Assembly (NCBI RefSeq): GCF_009730915.1
Contig: NC_052475.1
Coordinates: forward strand, 22,254,285-22,318,284
Reading direction: 5' to 3'
Length of the DNA stretch: 64,000 nt
Origin: Dioscorea cayenensis subsp. rotundata
Taxonomy: Eukaryota; Streptophyta; Magnoliopsida; Dioscoreales; Dioscoreaceae
This document shows, one piece after another, positions 52,400 through 64,000 of this stretch (the first letter of the stretch is position 1; every line of letters starts with the position of its first letter). The notes beneath the pieces are model-generated. The model was not told the DNA's origin, made no database searches, and saw nothing but the letters and a program-made list of their open reading frames with translations. The position numbers and the translations under genes were made by a program.

Positions 52400-54410
52400 G
52401 AGTGCTCCCTGCTCATCCCCATGGCGCATCTCGACGGCTGGGATGTCTTCCTTCCTCGCCGATCATTCTCGGCGTCGTCGCTGATATTGGATCAACGCTT
52501 TTGACGGTGTTCAACATTTCAGTGGATGTACTTTCAAATCATGCAATCAAAACGGAATTTTGACTTCAAATTCATAAAGAACGAAAAACATCGAGCGATC
52601 GTGGAATGCGCCGATGGTTGCCGTCAGGGCGCCTTCATGCATCAAAAAGAGTATAACAAAAATACTTTTCTAATCAAGACAATCAACCCGCACACACACT
52701 TGCGTGGTGGCATAGGTTCAAGGCCACATCCGAAAAGCTGCCCAAAAACTGGGGTTAGCGCACGAGTGATTCGAAGCTCAGCGACCGCCCTCAGACAAGG
52801 CCATCGACATTCGTAGGACATGTCATGGGAACATGGTGTCCACATACCATACAAGCAGTGCTTGGTTGGGAAAAAGAGCACGCCCGGTGGTCCTCGACTG
52901 AGCAGTGACATCTCCAGCCATGACATCGCTTGCTTTTGGTATGTGGATAAGGTGGTCGAGACAACCCTAGCAGCTCATGATCGCGGGAAAGAGACGCTGA
53001 TCGCTTTTAAACGCGCATTCTTTTTTCTTTCAACGCTGTATCAGGGATTCAAGAGGGCTTGCAGTGCACGCTGCTTTCTCGATGGTACCCACCTCCTGGA
53101 AAATATCCGGGTACACTCATCGGCGCCACATGGAAAGATGGAAACAATGGTTTTTTTCCATCGCCGCTTCGGTATAGTCGACAACGAGATCGACGCCAAT
53201 CGACTTGGTTCATATCTAAGTTAGGGCGACGCTTTATACGAGGACGGAGATTATCATGAGATAATTACCTTCGTGCTCTGGACAGTCCAAGGGCCTCTGT
53301 GAGCTGAATCAGTAGAGTCTTCCCTTCTTCGCCACACTGCATACTGCCTTCGACATTCGAGGCCAATTTTACGAAAGCCAATGTCGACTTGGGAAGGCAT
53401 CGAGGGAGGAGTGCCGGGTCTATATGCTTCCGCATTGCGTGGGCATCCACGGCTAAAGATTTCGATGATACCGTGAATGAACCGCAGCCACATCACCCAA
53501 GCTCATCACCGGGTCGATTAATAAATCGATATGGGCACATTGGTCGAATTATCTCGCTCGTAGGTGATCGCTGAGGGTGAGATGTATTCAAACGTCGCGG
53601 AGTCGCTCAACGCTTGATCAAGGAAGCTCGCCATTTACCGCTGACGTAAAAATGGTCGACTCCATAAGGTCTCGCGAATGTTGATTTACACTTAACATTT
53701 AGTGTTACCCTTTAAACATTCTCAATCTTTTGTTTAATTACACTTGTCTCGACTTTTAAATATTAATCCTTTCGTTTAAATATTTACAATAATGTTTTAA
53801 ACATGTTTACGAATTATTTAACCATCACTGCCTTTTGTTTAACCTTATTTGCCGTGTTCAAGTCGATGCGCATGTTATGTAAATCCCAAGCGTGAGCAAA
53901 GTGTAACAAATCGGGGAGACCCACTTTACGCCCGACATACATTCGAGGTAGAGATCATTGTTGAGGATAGCCAAAATCTTCGTGGTTGGTCGTCAGTGTC
54001 GATGATCGCTACGGGCGATCGACCAAAGCAAAGAACTCTCAGAGATCTCGCCATCGTAACTTGTTCATGTCGAAGGTGGCAAGTTTATGGTATCCCTTGC
54101 AAACACGCTCATACCGCAATAACGCAGATGTCATACCAACGTCCATCGATTTATTAGCGGGTACTTCACCATCGACAATTACAAAACCCAGCAGATAAGG
54201 AAGTCTATATTCCCCATACCCGACGATGACATGCTTCGATCGAAATCGTGAGCTTCGCTCATGCACCGTCACGATGAGAAGGCACTCACGGCCTAGACGA
54301 AAAGAGGATCGAAGTCGCAGCGTTGATGTCCGCGAAGTTACATTGCAGCTCACCGCCATGGATCCGGGTCACAATCATAGATCTTGCAATGAAACTGTCG
54401 CCGACTAGGC
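52400..54410 (+). pseudogene. MuDR/MURA transposase, frame-broken
   Basis: Pieces of one transposase are spread over three frames. The MuDR N-terminal zinc-finger-like region contains KFIKNEK and EYNKNTFLIKTIN, then GGIGSRPHPK and SARV (52560-52770), then REHGVHIPYKQ-like WEHGVHIPYKQ (52826). The MULE catalytic core has GFKRAC, FLDGTHLLENI with the first Asp of the DDE triad (about 53080), FGIVDNEIDAN and TWFISKLG. Next come ICFRIAWASTAKDFDDTVNE (53420-53480), VEIIVEDSQNLRGWSSVS, and a SWIM zinc finger CSCRRWQVYGIPCKHA (54068-54115), then a basic PRRKEDRS and CHGSGHN-like knuckle near 54360. At least five frame changes are needed. They could be decay or consensus errors. Confidence 0.85.
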
Positions 54411-54839
54411 ATTGTAAATAAGCCGACGATGACAGGGAAACATTGTGTATTGATGGGAAACTTTCCATATTTAAACTCTTACCTTTTACAATGAATACAT
54501 TTATTTAAACAGTAGACAAGTGTTATTTTTAAACGGATACATCTGTAATTTGAAATATTTTCAAACTCGATGTTTAAACGATATATGGTATATTTAAACA
54601 ATGAAACGGAAATGTACACAATTACAACGTAAATTAAACAATGAAATGAAAACCGAATGGAATTTAACCTCGCTTTTACAATTGAAAAACAAACAAAATT
54701 TACATTGAGATATACAAGTCATGTTCTTCCGAAAACTGAAAAACAATGAATCGAATGTCCGTGTTTACATTCGAAAACAAAATTGACATTGAGATATACA
54801 AGACATGTTCTTCGGTCACAAAAATTTAACCCGCGTGAC

Positions 54840-57800
54840 GCACCCCTTCTCATGGACGCCGCCGCCCTCCCTCCTTAAGTATGCGGGTAACATATCTTAA
54901 CTGAGGTAAGGAACGCTCCCGTCTGCATGTAGTCAGAACTTCTCACCCCAAAGTAATTGCTCGATAAACCGCATGACGAGACTCGCGCAATCGACGCTTC
55001 CTTGTTTTTGCGGGGGTTTCCATGTCGCGCACGAGTGGGTACTTTGTCGTCGCCGACTGCCAACTCCATATCGACACAATTGTCTAATAGATTCACTGTC
55101 GAGATATGCAAGTTGAGATTAGAATACCGATTAAATACCAAACACTATTAATCGACATAATTAAAGAACTTACCATGTCCAACGCTGCCTTTATCGCATT
55201 CCCCGACATGAAGAATAATGCCTCAGATTCTTGTTTATCATTGTCAAGGACTGACGACATGGAAGTGGTCATTCATGATTATCGAGGATGACAATTTGAA
55301 CTTCATGCAGTCGCAGACAAAGATCCCCGACCATAGCCATAATTGTTTCATGTGCGCCGTCCTGCTTTGACATAAACATAGGGTAAGCGGTCCCTGGTGA
55401 CTGAGGCGCGCTTGTAAGGATATGGCTCTTCGTCACCGACTTTTGTATTATGCATACGAAAGCTGCCCATCACATCATCTCGCGACCATCTCCTTCCCCT
55501 CAAGGCAGCAGTGTACAATTTGTCTGCGTGAGGCCGACAACTGTCATTCTTCCACACGACAATGGCCGAGGTTAAACGATAATGTATATAATAAGACCAT
55601 ATCAGTAAATGTTTAAATGATATTATCAATTGTTAAATGATATTATATATAATTAAACGTTAAGTAGACAAATTAAATGATAACATAAAGACATTAAACA
55701 CTATTAGAAAATCGTTAAACACTATAATAAAAACTTTAAACACTATCATAAAAACTTTAGACTTACTCCGCTCCATGTAAAGCACTTGAGGAAGATCCTC
55801 ATCAACTCCCTCGCTCATATTTGTTAAGACGAGACAAAGCCAACCCATGGGGAATAAAAAGCTTTTTCGACCTGTCCCGTCCCATTGTTGATCGCCTCGA
55901 TCATCTCTCTCGCCGCTCGGTCGGGGTCTTCATGGGCATCGCTGGTCGACCTTCACGCTGTTCAAGACCGGCAAAGATCTTCCTTCGATGCGAGGATCGA
56001 CGCGACAAAGCATCAACCCGCAGTACACATCCTTACATGGTTGTTCTTGTTGTGGGATTGTGCCCGGCTCGATGCGGGACGACGCACGACAACATCAACC
56101 GCAGATACATCCTTACATGGTTCTAGTTGTGGTGGGATTGTGTCCCGCTCGATGCAGATCGCCGGGCCACGCTACGCCACGCAATGCATTCAACGATCTT
56201 CTCAACTGCGGCCACGACTGACAGAGATCATTGGGAGACACACCCTTAGCTTGTTCTTGATCCGCAAGGATTGTGTCCATCTTTGATGCCGCATCTCGTA
56301 AGCCCGGTTCCACCGGGTCCATCGATTCATTAAGAAGAGAGTTAATAACCTTCTCAACCGCGGCAACGCCCATATCATCTACGATGTCCTCCACCGTCAT
56401 GGCCATGTCATCAACGACGACGTGACTCAAGAATAAACGATCACCGCCGATGGTGTTGCTATTGTTTCATCGTCAGCCGACGGTGGAGACAGAGGCAGTA
56501 TTGTTCTCCTCTTTTTCGCAAGTCTCTTCGAATGTGGCCGTCTTAGAATGACCTTCCCGATGATGTCGTCGTCTTCAAATTCCGACGCCTCGCTCGTCCC
56601 GGTGCTTCAGCTTTGAGGGATGGCGCAGCGGTCGTGAACGCCCTTCCAGCGCCTCAACACGAGCGACATGCCGAGGAAACTCGGTCATCAATATTTCGGC
56701 ACGCTGCATAAGAGTTGCGCGACATCTTCGCCTAATGTCGCCGGTTGGGCCGCCACGGCCTGGGAGGGCCGCCATGGTCGGGGGCCGCCACAATCGGGGG
56801 ACCGCTGCTGTCGTGGTAGGGGGTTGTTGCAATCCCGCCGGGTGGCGGAGGGCTTCTCCGGGCCGAGGATGCGCGCGCGCATGGTGGGTCGGAAGTAGGG
56901 AGAATCACGGCCGAAAGCGCACGATAGAGGCTCGCCTCTCATCCCGCCTCGAGCAAGTGGTTCCCGAGCAATAGCATCCATCCGTCGGTTGGCCCCAATA
57001 AATATTTCTTCTTCAAAGATTCGCCGGAACCACTTTCAGAAACTAACATATGTAAACCAAACAATTTCAGATGAAATCATTCATTTTTAAACTATAAAAA
57101 AACTATATTTAAACAGAGTGGTTATATATTTAAACGTTATAGAATATATTTTAAACGGAGAACAAAAATATTTAAACCAAGATGAATAAGTTTTTAAACG
57201 GTAAATACTAAAGTTAAACGCTAAATAATATGTTTAAACATTAAAGACTTATGTTAAACATTGTCCATGATTTATTACCTCTTTTCCCATCGAGCTGATG
57301 ACAAGTCGGTTTCTCACCGTCGCTTGCTTCCTGTAAGTACTTTCACCGTAGCACGAAAGATCCTTGGGATCTTGCCAAACGGACTTTCTTCCCCGCTCCG
57401 GTCACCGTAGAAAATCGCGACGTTAAGCGCGACCGAGCAACCCTTAATGTACCCTGTGTTGGTCTTCTTCCCGACGCATCTATCTTGCACTCTGGCGGCT
57501 TCTTGTGAAATATCCTCCATAAGCCACTTGTGCGTCACCTGCGCCCATACGTATCGCCCCATGGCTGGTAGATCATCGACATAATCAACGCATCCGAGTC
57601 GAACCGAGCATGATGTATTTGGGAAGAGGACTCGTACTCCATGAGGTACACCATCAGGAGTTTGACAAAATTATCTTCTACTCCCCTCTATCGAACAAGT
57701 TGCACCAGAATACTCTTGATGGAGTCTCTGTGTCTCTTGTAGGTTTTTGATAGATACCTTCCTTCGAACGCTGACCTGGTTTTCTTCTTCGAAAGATGAT

Positions 57801-58080
57801 CGGTCGCTCATCGCAACGCAGACCAAGAACGAGGGCCACATCTTGAGGTCTCAAAACTCAAAGAAGCTTTCCCGATCCTCGAATATATTGGTGCGACCAT
57901 CGTACCTTTGCAAAAAGAGAATCAAGAAGGGCCCTCTCTTGGTATATAGCTTCCACCAAATGAACGACGCAAACGGTGTCCTTTCGAATAATCTCCCAGA
58001 TGTCGAGGGGTCATGTTATCTTTCAATTCACTAAGGTCTCCACTCACCGTGTCAAATAGCATCGCCCATTAACTAGGGTC
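54840..58080 (-). pseudogene. Ulp1-like (C48) cysteine protease gene of the MULE, frame-broken
   Basis: The minus strand shows RYDGRTNIFEDRESFFEF and RSSFEEENQV (about 57780-57920), then KKTNTGYIKGCSVALNVAIF (about 57400-57480). These are typical of the DUF1985 region in plant Ulp1-like transposon proteins. A charged linker follows. The protease core is near 55230, with HFHVV (catalytic His) and LDNDKQES, and at 54965-55020 QKQGSVDCASLVMRFIEQLL with the catalytic Cys in QGSVDC. Putative GT donors (e.g. at 55169) suggest introns filled with TTTAAAC-rich sequence. SUMO or ubiquitin-like peptidase activity is inferred from the family. Frames are interrupted many times. Confidence 0.75.
57050..57275. 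repeat. TTTAAAC-word cluster (example of about eight in the MULE)
   Basis: TTTAAAC or TTAAAC recurs roughly every 15-30 bp here. Similar clusters lie at about 50080-50230, 51290-51580, 52220-52350, 53670-53850, 54460-54670, 55600-55770 and 58140-58330. All are outside the recognisable coding blocks. Confidence 0.75.
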
Positions 58081-59037
58081 GACCGCCATAATCACAAGCA
58101 TGCGACATTAACAACACATTCAACATGCAGTATTGACAAAAGTTTAAGCGAAAATATAATGTTTTAAACAGTAACCTCTCAGTTATTAAACAGAGATATC
58201 AAATGTTAAACAAAGACCCATTTTATTAAACGAGAATATTTAAACGAGACAACAAAATTTTAAATCAGAATATCTCATTTCTTAAACGTCAACCTCATTT
58301 TGTAAAACTCGCAACCATATCAAACGAAGGGGAAATGTACATTATAAATATTACACAAATCATAACAATCGAAAAACTATTTCGATAGTGTATACATACT
58401 GAAAATGCAAAAACAAAAACAAAAACCCTAGCCGAGAAATCTCCTCTGCAGACTAACAAAACCCCCACTGAGAAATCCCTCCCTCAGACTTCAATATCTT
58501 CCAACAAAAACTAGAGCACAAAACAAAACCGAAAAATCTTTCTTTGTAACAGAACAGTTAACATAAAACCATACTCAATACCTTAGATTGCAGAATCGAT
58601 GAAAATGCCAACTAGTTCAGCAGGGGGACTTCTCTTTTCGAGATACCCGGGTGGAAAGGGAAAAGTCGATGAAATGCCATTACAGAGGCTTTCACGGAGA
58701 GACAACTTCGAGACAACTTTCGAAATGGAAAAGTCAAGACGCGAGTTGAGAAAAAAAGCAAGTAAACGGCTCCAATAAATTGGTCTCTTGGGGTTACCCT
58801 ACCGAAACCCACCCCACTTCCTCTCAAACCGCCGAGATGGCTGCAGCCCACGACTCCCCTCATGCAAGGGCATTTTTCATCCATAAAATTTGAAACTCAG
58901 TCCGTTCACATCCGTTACAGGCTTTGGGGGTTTGAAAAACATAGAGTTTAAAAGGAGGGGGTTTTTAGGGATTGCAAAACTAACGGGGTGTTTTTGATAA
59001 TTTTACAAACTTAGAGGGTTTTTTTTTGGCAATTTCC

Positions 59038-60389
59038 ACTATTATTTATAACACCAAAATATTAGTACCCACAACAATATACATGCTTGAAAAATTAATA
59101 ATATATCTTTTGCCCTAATGTTAATATAATTTTTTTATGATTATGAATTATAAAATTAATAAGGTACACATTTTTTCCCTCAATGAATTTTTGTTTTTTT
59201 AACCAAAAACATATAGTTAATTAACTCTACTATCAATATATTTATTCACATAAAATCTGATTTAAATCAAAATATAATTCACCAATTATTAATACATATT
59301 TCATCAATTATTTTTATTAACAAATACCAAAAAAATAATTTTTGAATGTAATCATGTATCATACAGAGGTTAGGTTGGTTGTAGGGCTATATCGACAATA
59401 ACCCTATTTTTATTGGATTTGATTTTTTAGGGTTCTCGAGTCCATTGCACTACTGTGGGGGTGTTGCTAATTGCTTTACTGCAGTTTTGAACATCAAGTT
59501 GGAGATAGTGTTGGGAATGAGGGCATAGAATATTGGTGAATTGAAGGAGGTTCAAGTAAACGAGTTTTGCTAGGGTTTGGATGGAAAAATATTTGGGTAT
59601 AAAAGGAGATTAGTTAAGATGTTTGTTCTTTCTTGGTGTTTTGTTGGTTACTTGTAATATTTTGTTTTCAGTTTGTTACCATGAAAGGCGATTGTTTTGT
59701 GTTGGAAAAACTGCCGAATTTTTGGAAATAATGTTTTTGTTTGTTTGTAGAATGATTATGATGTTATTGTGATACATTTTCATATTAGAAATATTAAGTT
59801 ATAGAAGAATAATAATATATTATGATCCGTCATGACTAATTATTTTATGGGTATAAGAATGCATATAAAAAAGCCTTTTTGGTATTAGAGAAAGATAAAA
59901 ACACTCCAATTTTATTTATTACAATTTTTGTACTCTTTTTAATCTTCATGTACAACCAATAGTTGCCATTTGGCGTATAAAAAGCTTCCATGATGGAGGA
60001 AAAGGAAGAAAAAGAAAATGCACAAGCTATCATAGATTACTGTTACAATAATTTTATATTGATTTGTTTATGTCACTCAGTAAGAGGACAAATGACAACC
60101 AACTCTTTTTTATTTGCTATGTTAACCCAGTATGTAATTATCTTAGTTTTGTGATTCTTATTCCTTGAATTAAATAAAAATAGTGATTTAACTTGACACC
60201 TTAATAAGTGCTAAACAGTTCATATTTTTCATATCATTTATAGTGCAACTAGCATGGATTTTGACATGTTTAACATCTAATTAGTACGAAATTTCATTCT
60301 TTTTTATACCACGACCTTTATTTCGATTTTAGGGGAAAAAAGCTAATTCAAGGGAGTTTTGAAGTAAAATATGCCAAATTGCTAAATCA
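59038..60389. other. AT-rich sequence before the gap
   Basis: Flank of the MULE. No gene, RNA or repeat with clear ends is recognised. Short open frames (59845-60033 minus) have no support. Confidence 0.5.
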
Positions 60390-61389
60390 NNNNNNNNNNN
60401 NNNNNNNNNNNNNNNNNNNNNNNNNNNNNNNNNNNNNNNNNNNNNNNNNNNNNNNNNNNNNNNNNNNNNNNNNNNNNNNNNNNNNNNNNNNNNNNNNNNN
60501 NNNNNNNNNNNNNNNNNNNNNNNNNNNNNNNNNNNNNNNNNNNNNNNNNNNNNNNNNNNNNNNNNNNNNNNNNNNNNNNNNNNNNNNNNNNNNNNNNNNN
60601 NNNNNNNNNNNNNNNNNNNNNNNNNNNNNNNNNNNNNNNNNNNNNNNNNNNNNNNNNNNNNNNNNNNNNNNNNNNNNNNNNNNNNNNNNNNNNNNNNNNN
60701 NNNNNNNNNNNNNNNNNNNNNNNNNNNNNNNNNNNNNNNNNNNNNNNNNNNNNNNNNNNNNNNNNNNNNNNNNNNNNNNNNNNNNNNNNNNNNNNNNNNN
60801 NNNNNNNNNNNNNNNNNNNNNNNNNNNNNNNNNNNNNNNNNNNNNNNNNNNNNNNNNNNNNNNNNNNNNNNNNNNNNNNNNNNNNNNNNNNNNNNNNNNN
60901 NNNNNNNNNNNNNNNNNNNNNNNNNNNNNNNNNNNNNNNNNNNNNNNNNNNNNNNNNNNNNNNNNNNNNNNNNNNNNNNNNNNNNNNNNNNNNNNNNNNN
61001 NNNNNNNNNNNNNNNNNNNNNNNNNNNNNNNNNNNNNNNNNNNNNNNNNNNNNNNNNNNNNNNNNNNNNNNNNNNNNNNNNNNNNNNNNNNNNNNNNNNN
61101 NNNNNNNNNNNNNNNNNNNNNNNNNNNNNNNNNNNNNNNNNNNNNNNNNNNNNNNNNNNNNNNNNNNNNNNNNNNNNNNNNNNNNNNNNNNNNNNNNNNN
61201 NNNNNNNNNNNNNNNNNNNNNNNNNNNNNNNNNNNNNNNNNNNNNNNNNNNNNNNNNNNNNNNNNNNNNNNNNNNNNNNNNNNNNNNNNNNNNNNNNNNN
61301 NNNNNNNNNNNNNNNNNNNNNNNNNNNNNNNNNNNNNNNNNNNNNNNNNNNNNNNNNNNNNNNNNNNNNNNNNNNNNNNNNNNNNNNNN
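60390..61389. other. Assembly gap of 1000 N
   Basis: Exactly 1000 N, a default gap size rather than a measured length. Confidence 0.99.
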
Positions 61390-64000
61390 CGGTGACACTG
61401 GGCATAGGATATGATTGAAAACCTAGCTTGTGATAAAGAGATTAATTTCGTCTCTACGCATGACTTGATGTATGTCTAATCTATATTTCATTAAAAAAAA
61501 TAAAAAATAAAATTAAGTAAACAATAATTGATTGAGTAACACATAATTTATAGCAAGCAAAATATAAGAATATAACTAAAACATGCTATAAGGTTTGAAA
61601 ACATATATATATAATATACATACTACGTAAAGGTAGGAAACTATTATAGGATGGTTTTTCTCCCCTTTACTATAGTATAGATGGCCAGTTGAGATACTAC
61701 TTTCAAGATATAAGATACTTAATAATAAATTCGCCACAATCTATACTATTTCTCAACCAGAACAAATCGAGTGAGAACAAGAGCGAGAAAATCAAAGAAA
61801 ATGACAAGGGTAAAAACTTTTACTATTATCTTTTACTATGGAAACATAATGCCCTTGATAAAAATTAAGGAAAATTAACATTCACTTCACATACGTAATT
61901 TTCAAAACTTCAAAAACCCTTCTACTTTTACACACAGACCCGGTAGCCAGTTAGTGTTTAACTTCACTACCCTCACCCTCTGAGTTCACTTGAATGGGTC
62001 ATGTTGTGAAATCCCGTGGCCTGAAAAATGGTGGGAAGGAAAGCGTGAATCACATCATGTTGACCTTTTGAAGAACTTTACGCTTGGTTTACGATTAGAA
62101 ATGGCGAGGATTACATTACGTCTTGTTTGTTCTCACTCGTTACTCATACCCGAAATATATAAATCGGTTTCTCGAGCGAGAAAAGTAAATTGAATTTCCA
62201 TCGGATTGAGTCGAAGTACTTCATCGTTGCAAATGAGCTGTGAGTCGATTTTGTTGTCAGAGGCAGAGCATGTGCCATTGTATAGTCTTCTAGTTTATGG
62301 TTGTAAAGTTGTATTACGGCGAGAGAGAACGAGTAATGACGACGAGTTCAGTTTTCGTTGTAAAGTTCTTCCTGGTTTATGGTTATCTATTTGTATATTT
62401 TTAAATAATGTTTAACTATTTGCTTATTATCCGTTTCAAAATATTTTACTAATATGTTTAATAATTATCATAGTCAGTTTAATACTTCCCATCTCGGGTT
62501 TTAACGTTATCTTTCATGTATAACTATTCGTAAGCGTGTAAATTCCAAAGTCTACTGCGTAAAGCGGTGATCTTTTTAGTTTGATCACGAATTGTTGGCA
62601 TGTGGTCGCGTGGCGGTGGCGAGGTTATGGTATCCGTGCGTGAAAATTAATGGCGATGCATTCTTGTATCGCAGTATCATTCCGAACACCGTTAGATTCT
62701 CATCGATCGATGATCGGCCCTTGTGCGTTTAACTTTTTCTCGGATCTGAAGAGTCGACACAGCATGGACTTAGCGCGTAAATAACAGGGAAGAACCCTAC
62801 CGTGGACAGACCGACTCCTACGTCGTCGTCATCGTCCTCCTCGCCACTCTCTCCTCTTCCTCCTCTTCCCGCTGAGATGACGCTCTATCGCGAAAGGGAT
62901 GTTTCGTGAGCCTTCTTCCTTATCTTGCAGAATCGATTAGCCATGTCAGCGAACTAGTTAAACTATCTTTTCTGCCCAAGCCGAAGTCCTCTCATGAGTG
63001 CACGAATCACGGGAGGATTCTCCAGTCGGTGGATGACGGGAAAAGCAATTAAGAGAGCATTTTCGACTTGGGTATGAAAAGAAAGTTTTTCACGTGTTGC
63101 AGTGATTAGGAGGATTCTCAGAGGAGGAGATCGTGAAAACGCATCCTTTAAAGGCCGGGGTTGACATTTACCACTGAGACTTTTACGATTAGCGTTTAAG
63201 AAATTACGTCGGTGTACCCTGCTTTATTACGATTACGTGTTTAACTATCGGGATACGTCGTTTAAGTCTCTATGACTACGTTGATTAATAATCGTTTTTC
63301 ATTGAATGTGTGTTGTTTAACTACTTTTTAATGTTGTATGCGTTTTGCGGAGTTCGAGTTGATGCGCTTGTTATCGCAGCCATTGTGGCATTCGAGATAT
63401 ACGAGACACCTGTCGTTATCTGAGAGTCGAGTCGTGAGTGTCCAGTCGAAGCGCGGGCGTTGTAAATGTTGTAAATCTTTGTAAATGTTGTAAATGTTGT
63501 AAATCTTTTTATAAATAAAAGCGAAAGCAATCGTATTTGTTGTGAACACGAAATTTACAGCGAGACCTAGTAAAAACAATGTGGGAAACAACGTCATTGT
63601 AAACAATAGAAAAAGTTAAACAATACTCGAGTTACTCTTTAAACAATGAGCAGCGGTGTTTAGAGAAAATACACGTAAATATGTTTTAAGCGGTGACCGG
63701 GGAGGTACCCCTCTAGCAGCGATGTCGATTGAAAAGCATTCGATTTAAACAATAACATATTATTTACATGATATGAGACTTTTAGTTAAGCAGGTTAACC
63801 GTTATTTTTAAACACTATATGTATGCATTTAAACATAAAAAGCTTAGGCGTTTACCGAGAGACTCGTGTTGAGTTGAGAACTTTCGTTCGAGCGAGTGAC
63901 GACATGTCTTCCTCGCGAGCGATGACATATATTTCCCTTTTTGCCCTTGGGATGGAGGGAAAAATACGTCGATCACATCACGTCTAGTCAACCTCTATAC
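61390..64000. repeat. Second copy of 49072-51670
   Basis: The sequence after the gap aligns with 49072-51670 in the same orientation, starting at CGGTGACACTGG. It includes the flank left of the MULE and then the MULE left part (from about 61870). The two copies differ by many small indels and C/T-type changes. Because the unrelated flank is included, this is a locus duplication or an assembly overlap, not an independent MULE insertion. Confidence 0.9.

Larger units (their letters stand above)
49580..59037. mobile_element. Mutator-like element (about 9.5 kb) with transposase and Ulp1-like protease
   Basis: Ends are inverted. The left end is GGAAAATTACTGTTCACCCC ... CCAAAAACCCCCTTCT. The right end, read inward on the other strand, is GGAAATTGCCAAAAAAAAAC ... 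CCTAAAAACCCCCTCCT. Inside are a MuDR-type transposase gene (+) and a convergent C48/Ulp1-like protease gene (minus), the gene set of the Ulp1-carrying (Kaonashi-type) plant MULEs. A clean 9-bp target duplication was not found. Both genes carry many frameshifts. Internal noncoding parts are studded with TTTAAAC-type words. Confidence 0.85.

Noticed and set aside
60379-61395. Long open frames of about 340 codons on both strands
   Set aside because: They are made of N bases in the assembly gap.

Overview
This is a 64 kb piece of a flowering-plant nuclear genome. It is AT-rich, its genes are intron-split, and it carries plant L1-type LINEs, CACTA and Mutator elements, and plant-specific genes such as GLK, E6-like and TIC62-type sequence. 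I cannot name the species; a non-grass angiosperm, perhaps a monocot, would fit. All gene models below were built by hand from splice signals, reading phase and remembered family sequence.

Layout. The left edge holds the last exon of an OB-fold protein gene (+). Next come TRAPPC5/TRS31 (minus, 8 exons, 194 aa) and CBP20, the nuclear cap-binding subunit (minus, 8 exons, 257 aa, with one U12-type AT-AC intron). Then come two E6-like cell-wall-type genes (+) in a tandem segmental duplication, which also copied the 5' half of CBP20 as a pseudogene. The second copy was later hit by a 5'-truncated LINE. Further right are a 73-aa two-exon membrane protein (minus), a second dead LINE, and a complete GOLDEN2-LIKE (GLK) transcription factor gene (minus, 6 exons, 391 aa).

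From about 40.2 kb the character changes. A CACTA terminus is followed by same-strand gene fragments: the triosephosphate isomerase C-terminus, TIC62 FNR-binding repeats with a frameshift, and a WD40 (WDR5-like) tail with a nonsense codon. These lie beside and within an unrecognised multi-exon gene. A degraded AT-rich minisatellite follows, then a 9.5 kb Mutator-like element with a SWIM-type MuDR transposase (+) and a convergent Ulp1-like protease gene (minus). Both of its genes are full of frameshifts, and its noncoding parts are packed with a recurring TTTAAAC word. A 1000-N gap follows, and the sequence after it repeats 49.07-51.67 kb, so this end of the window looks like an unresolved assembly overlap or a duplication.

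The genes do not form a pathway. TRAPPC5 acts in vesicle tethering, CBP20 in mRNA cap binding, GLK in chloroplast development, and E6-like proteins are secreted. The most interesting material is the CBP20 minor-class intron, the duplication history, the gene-fragment cluster next to the CACTA end, and the motif-studded Mutator element.
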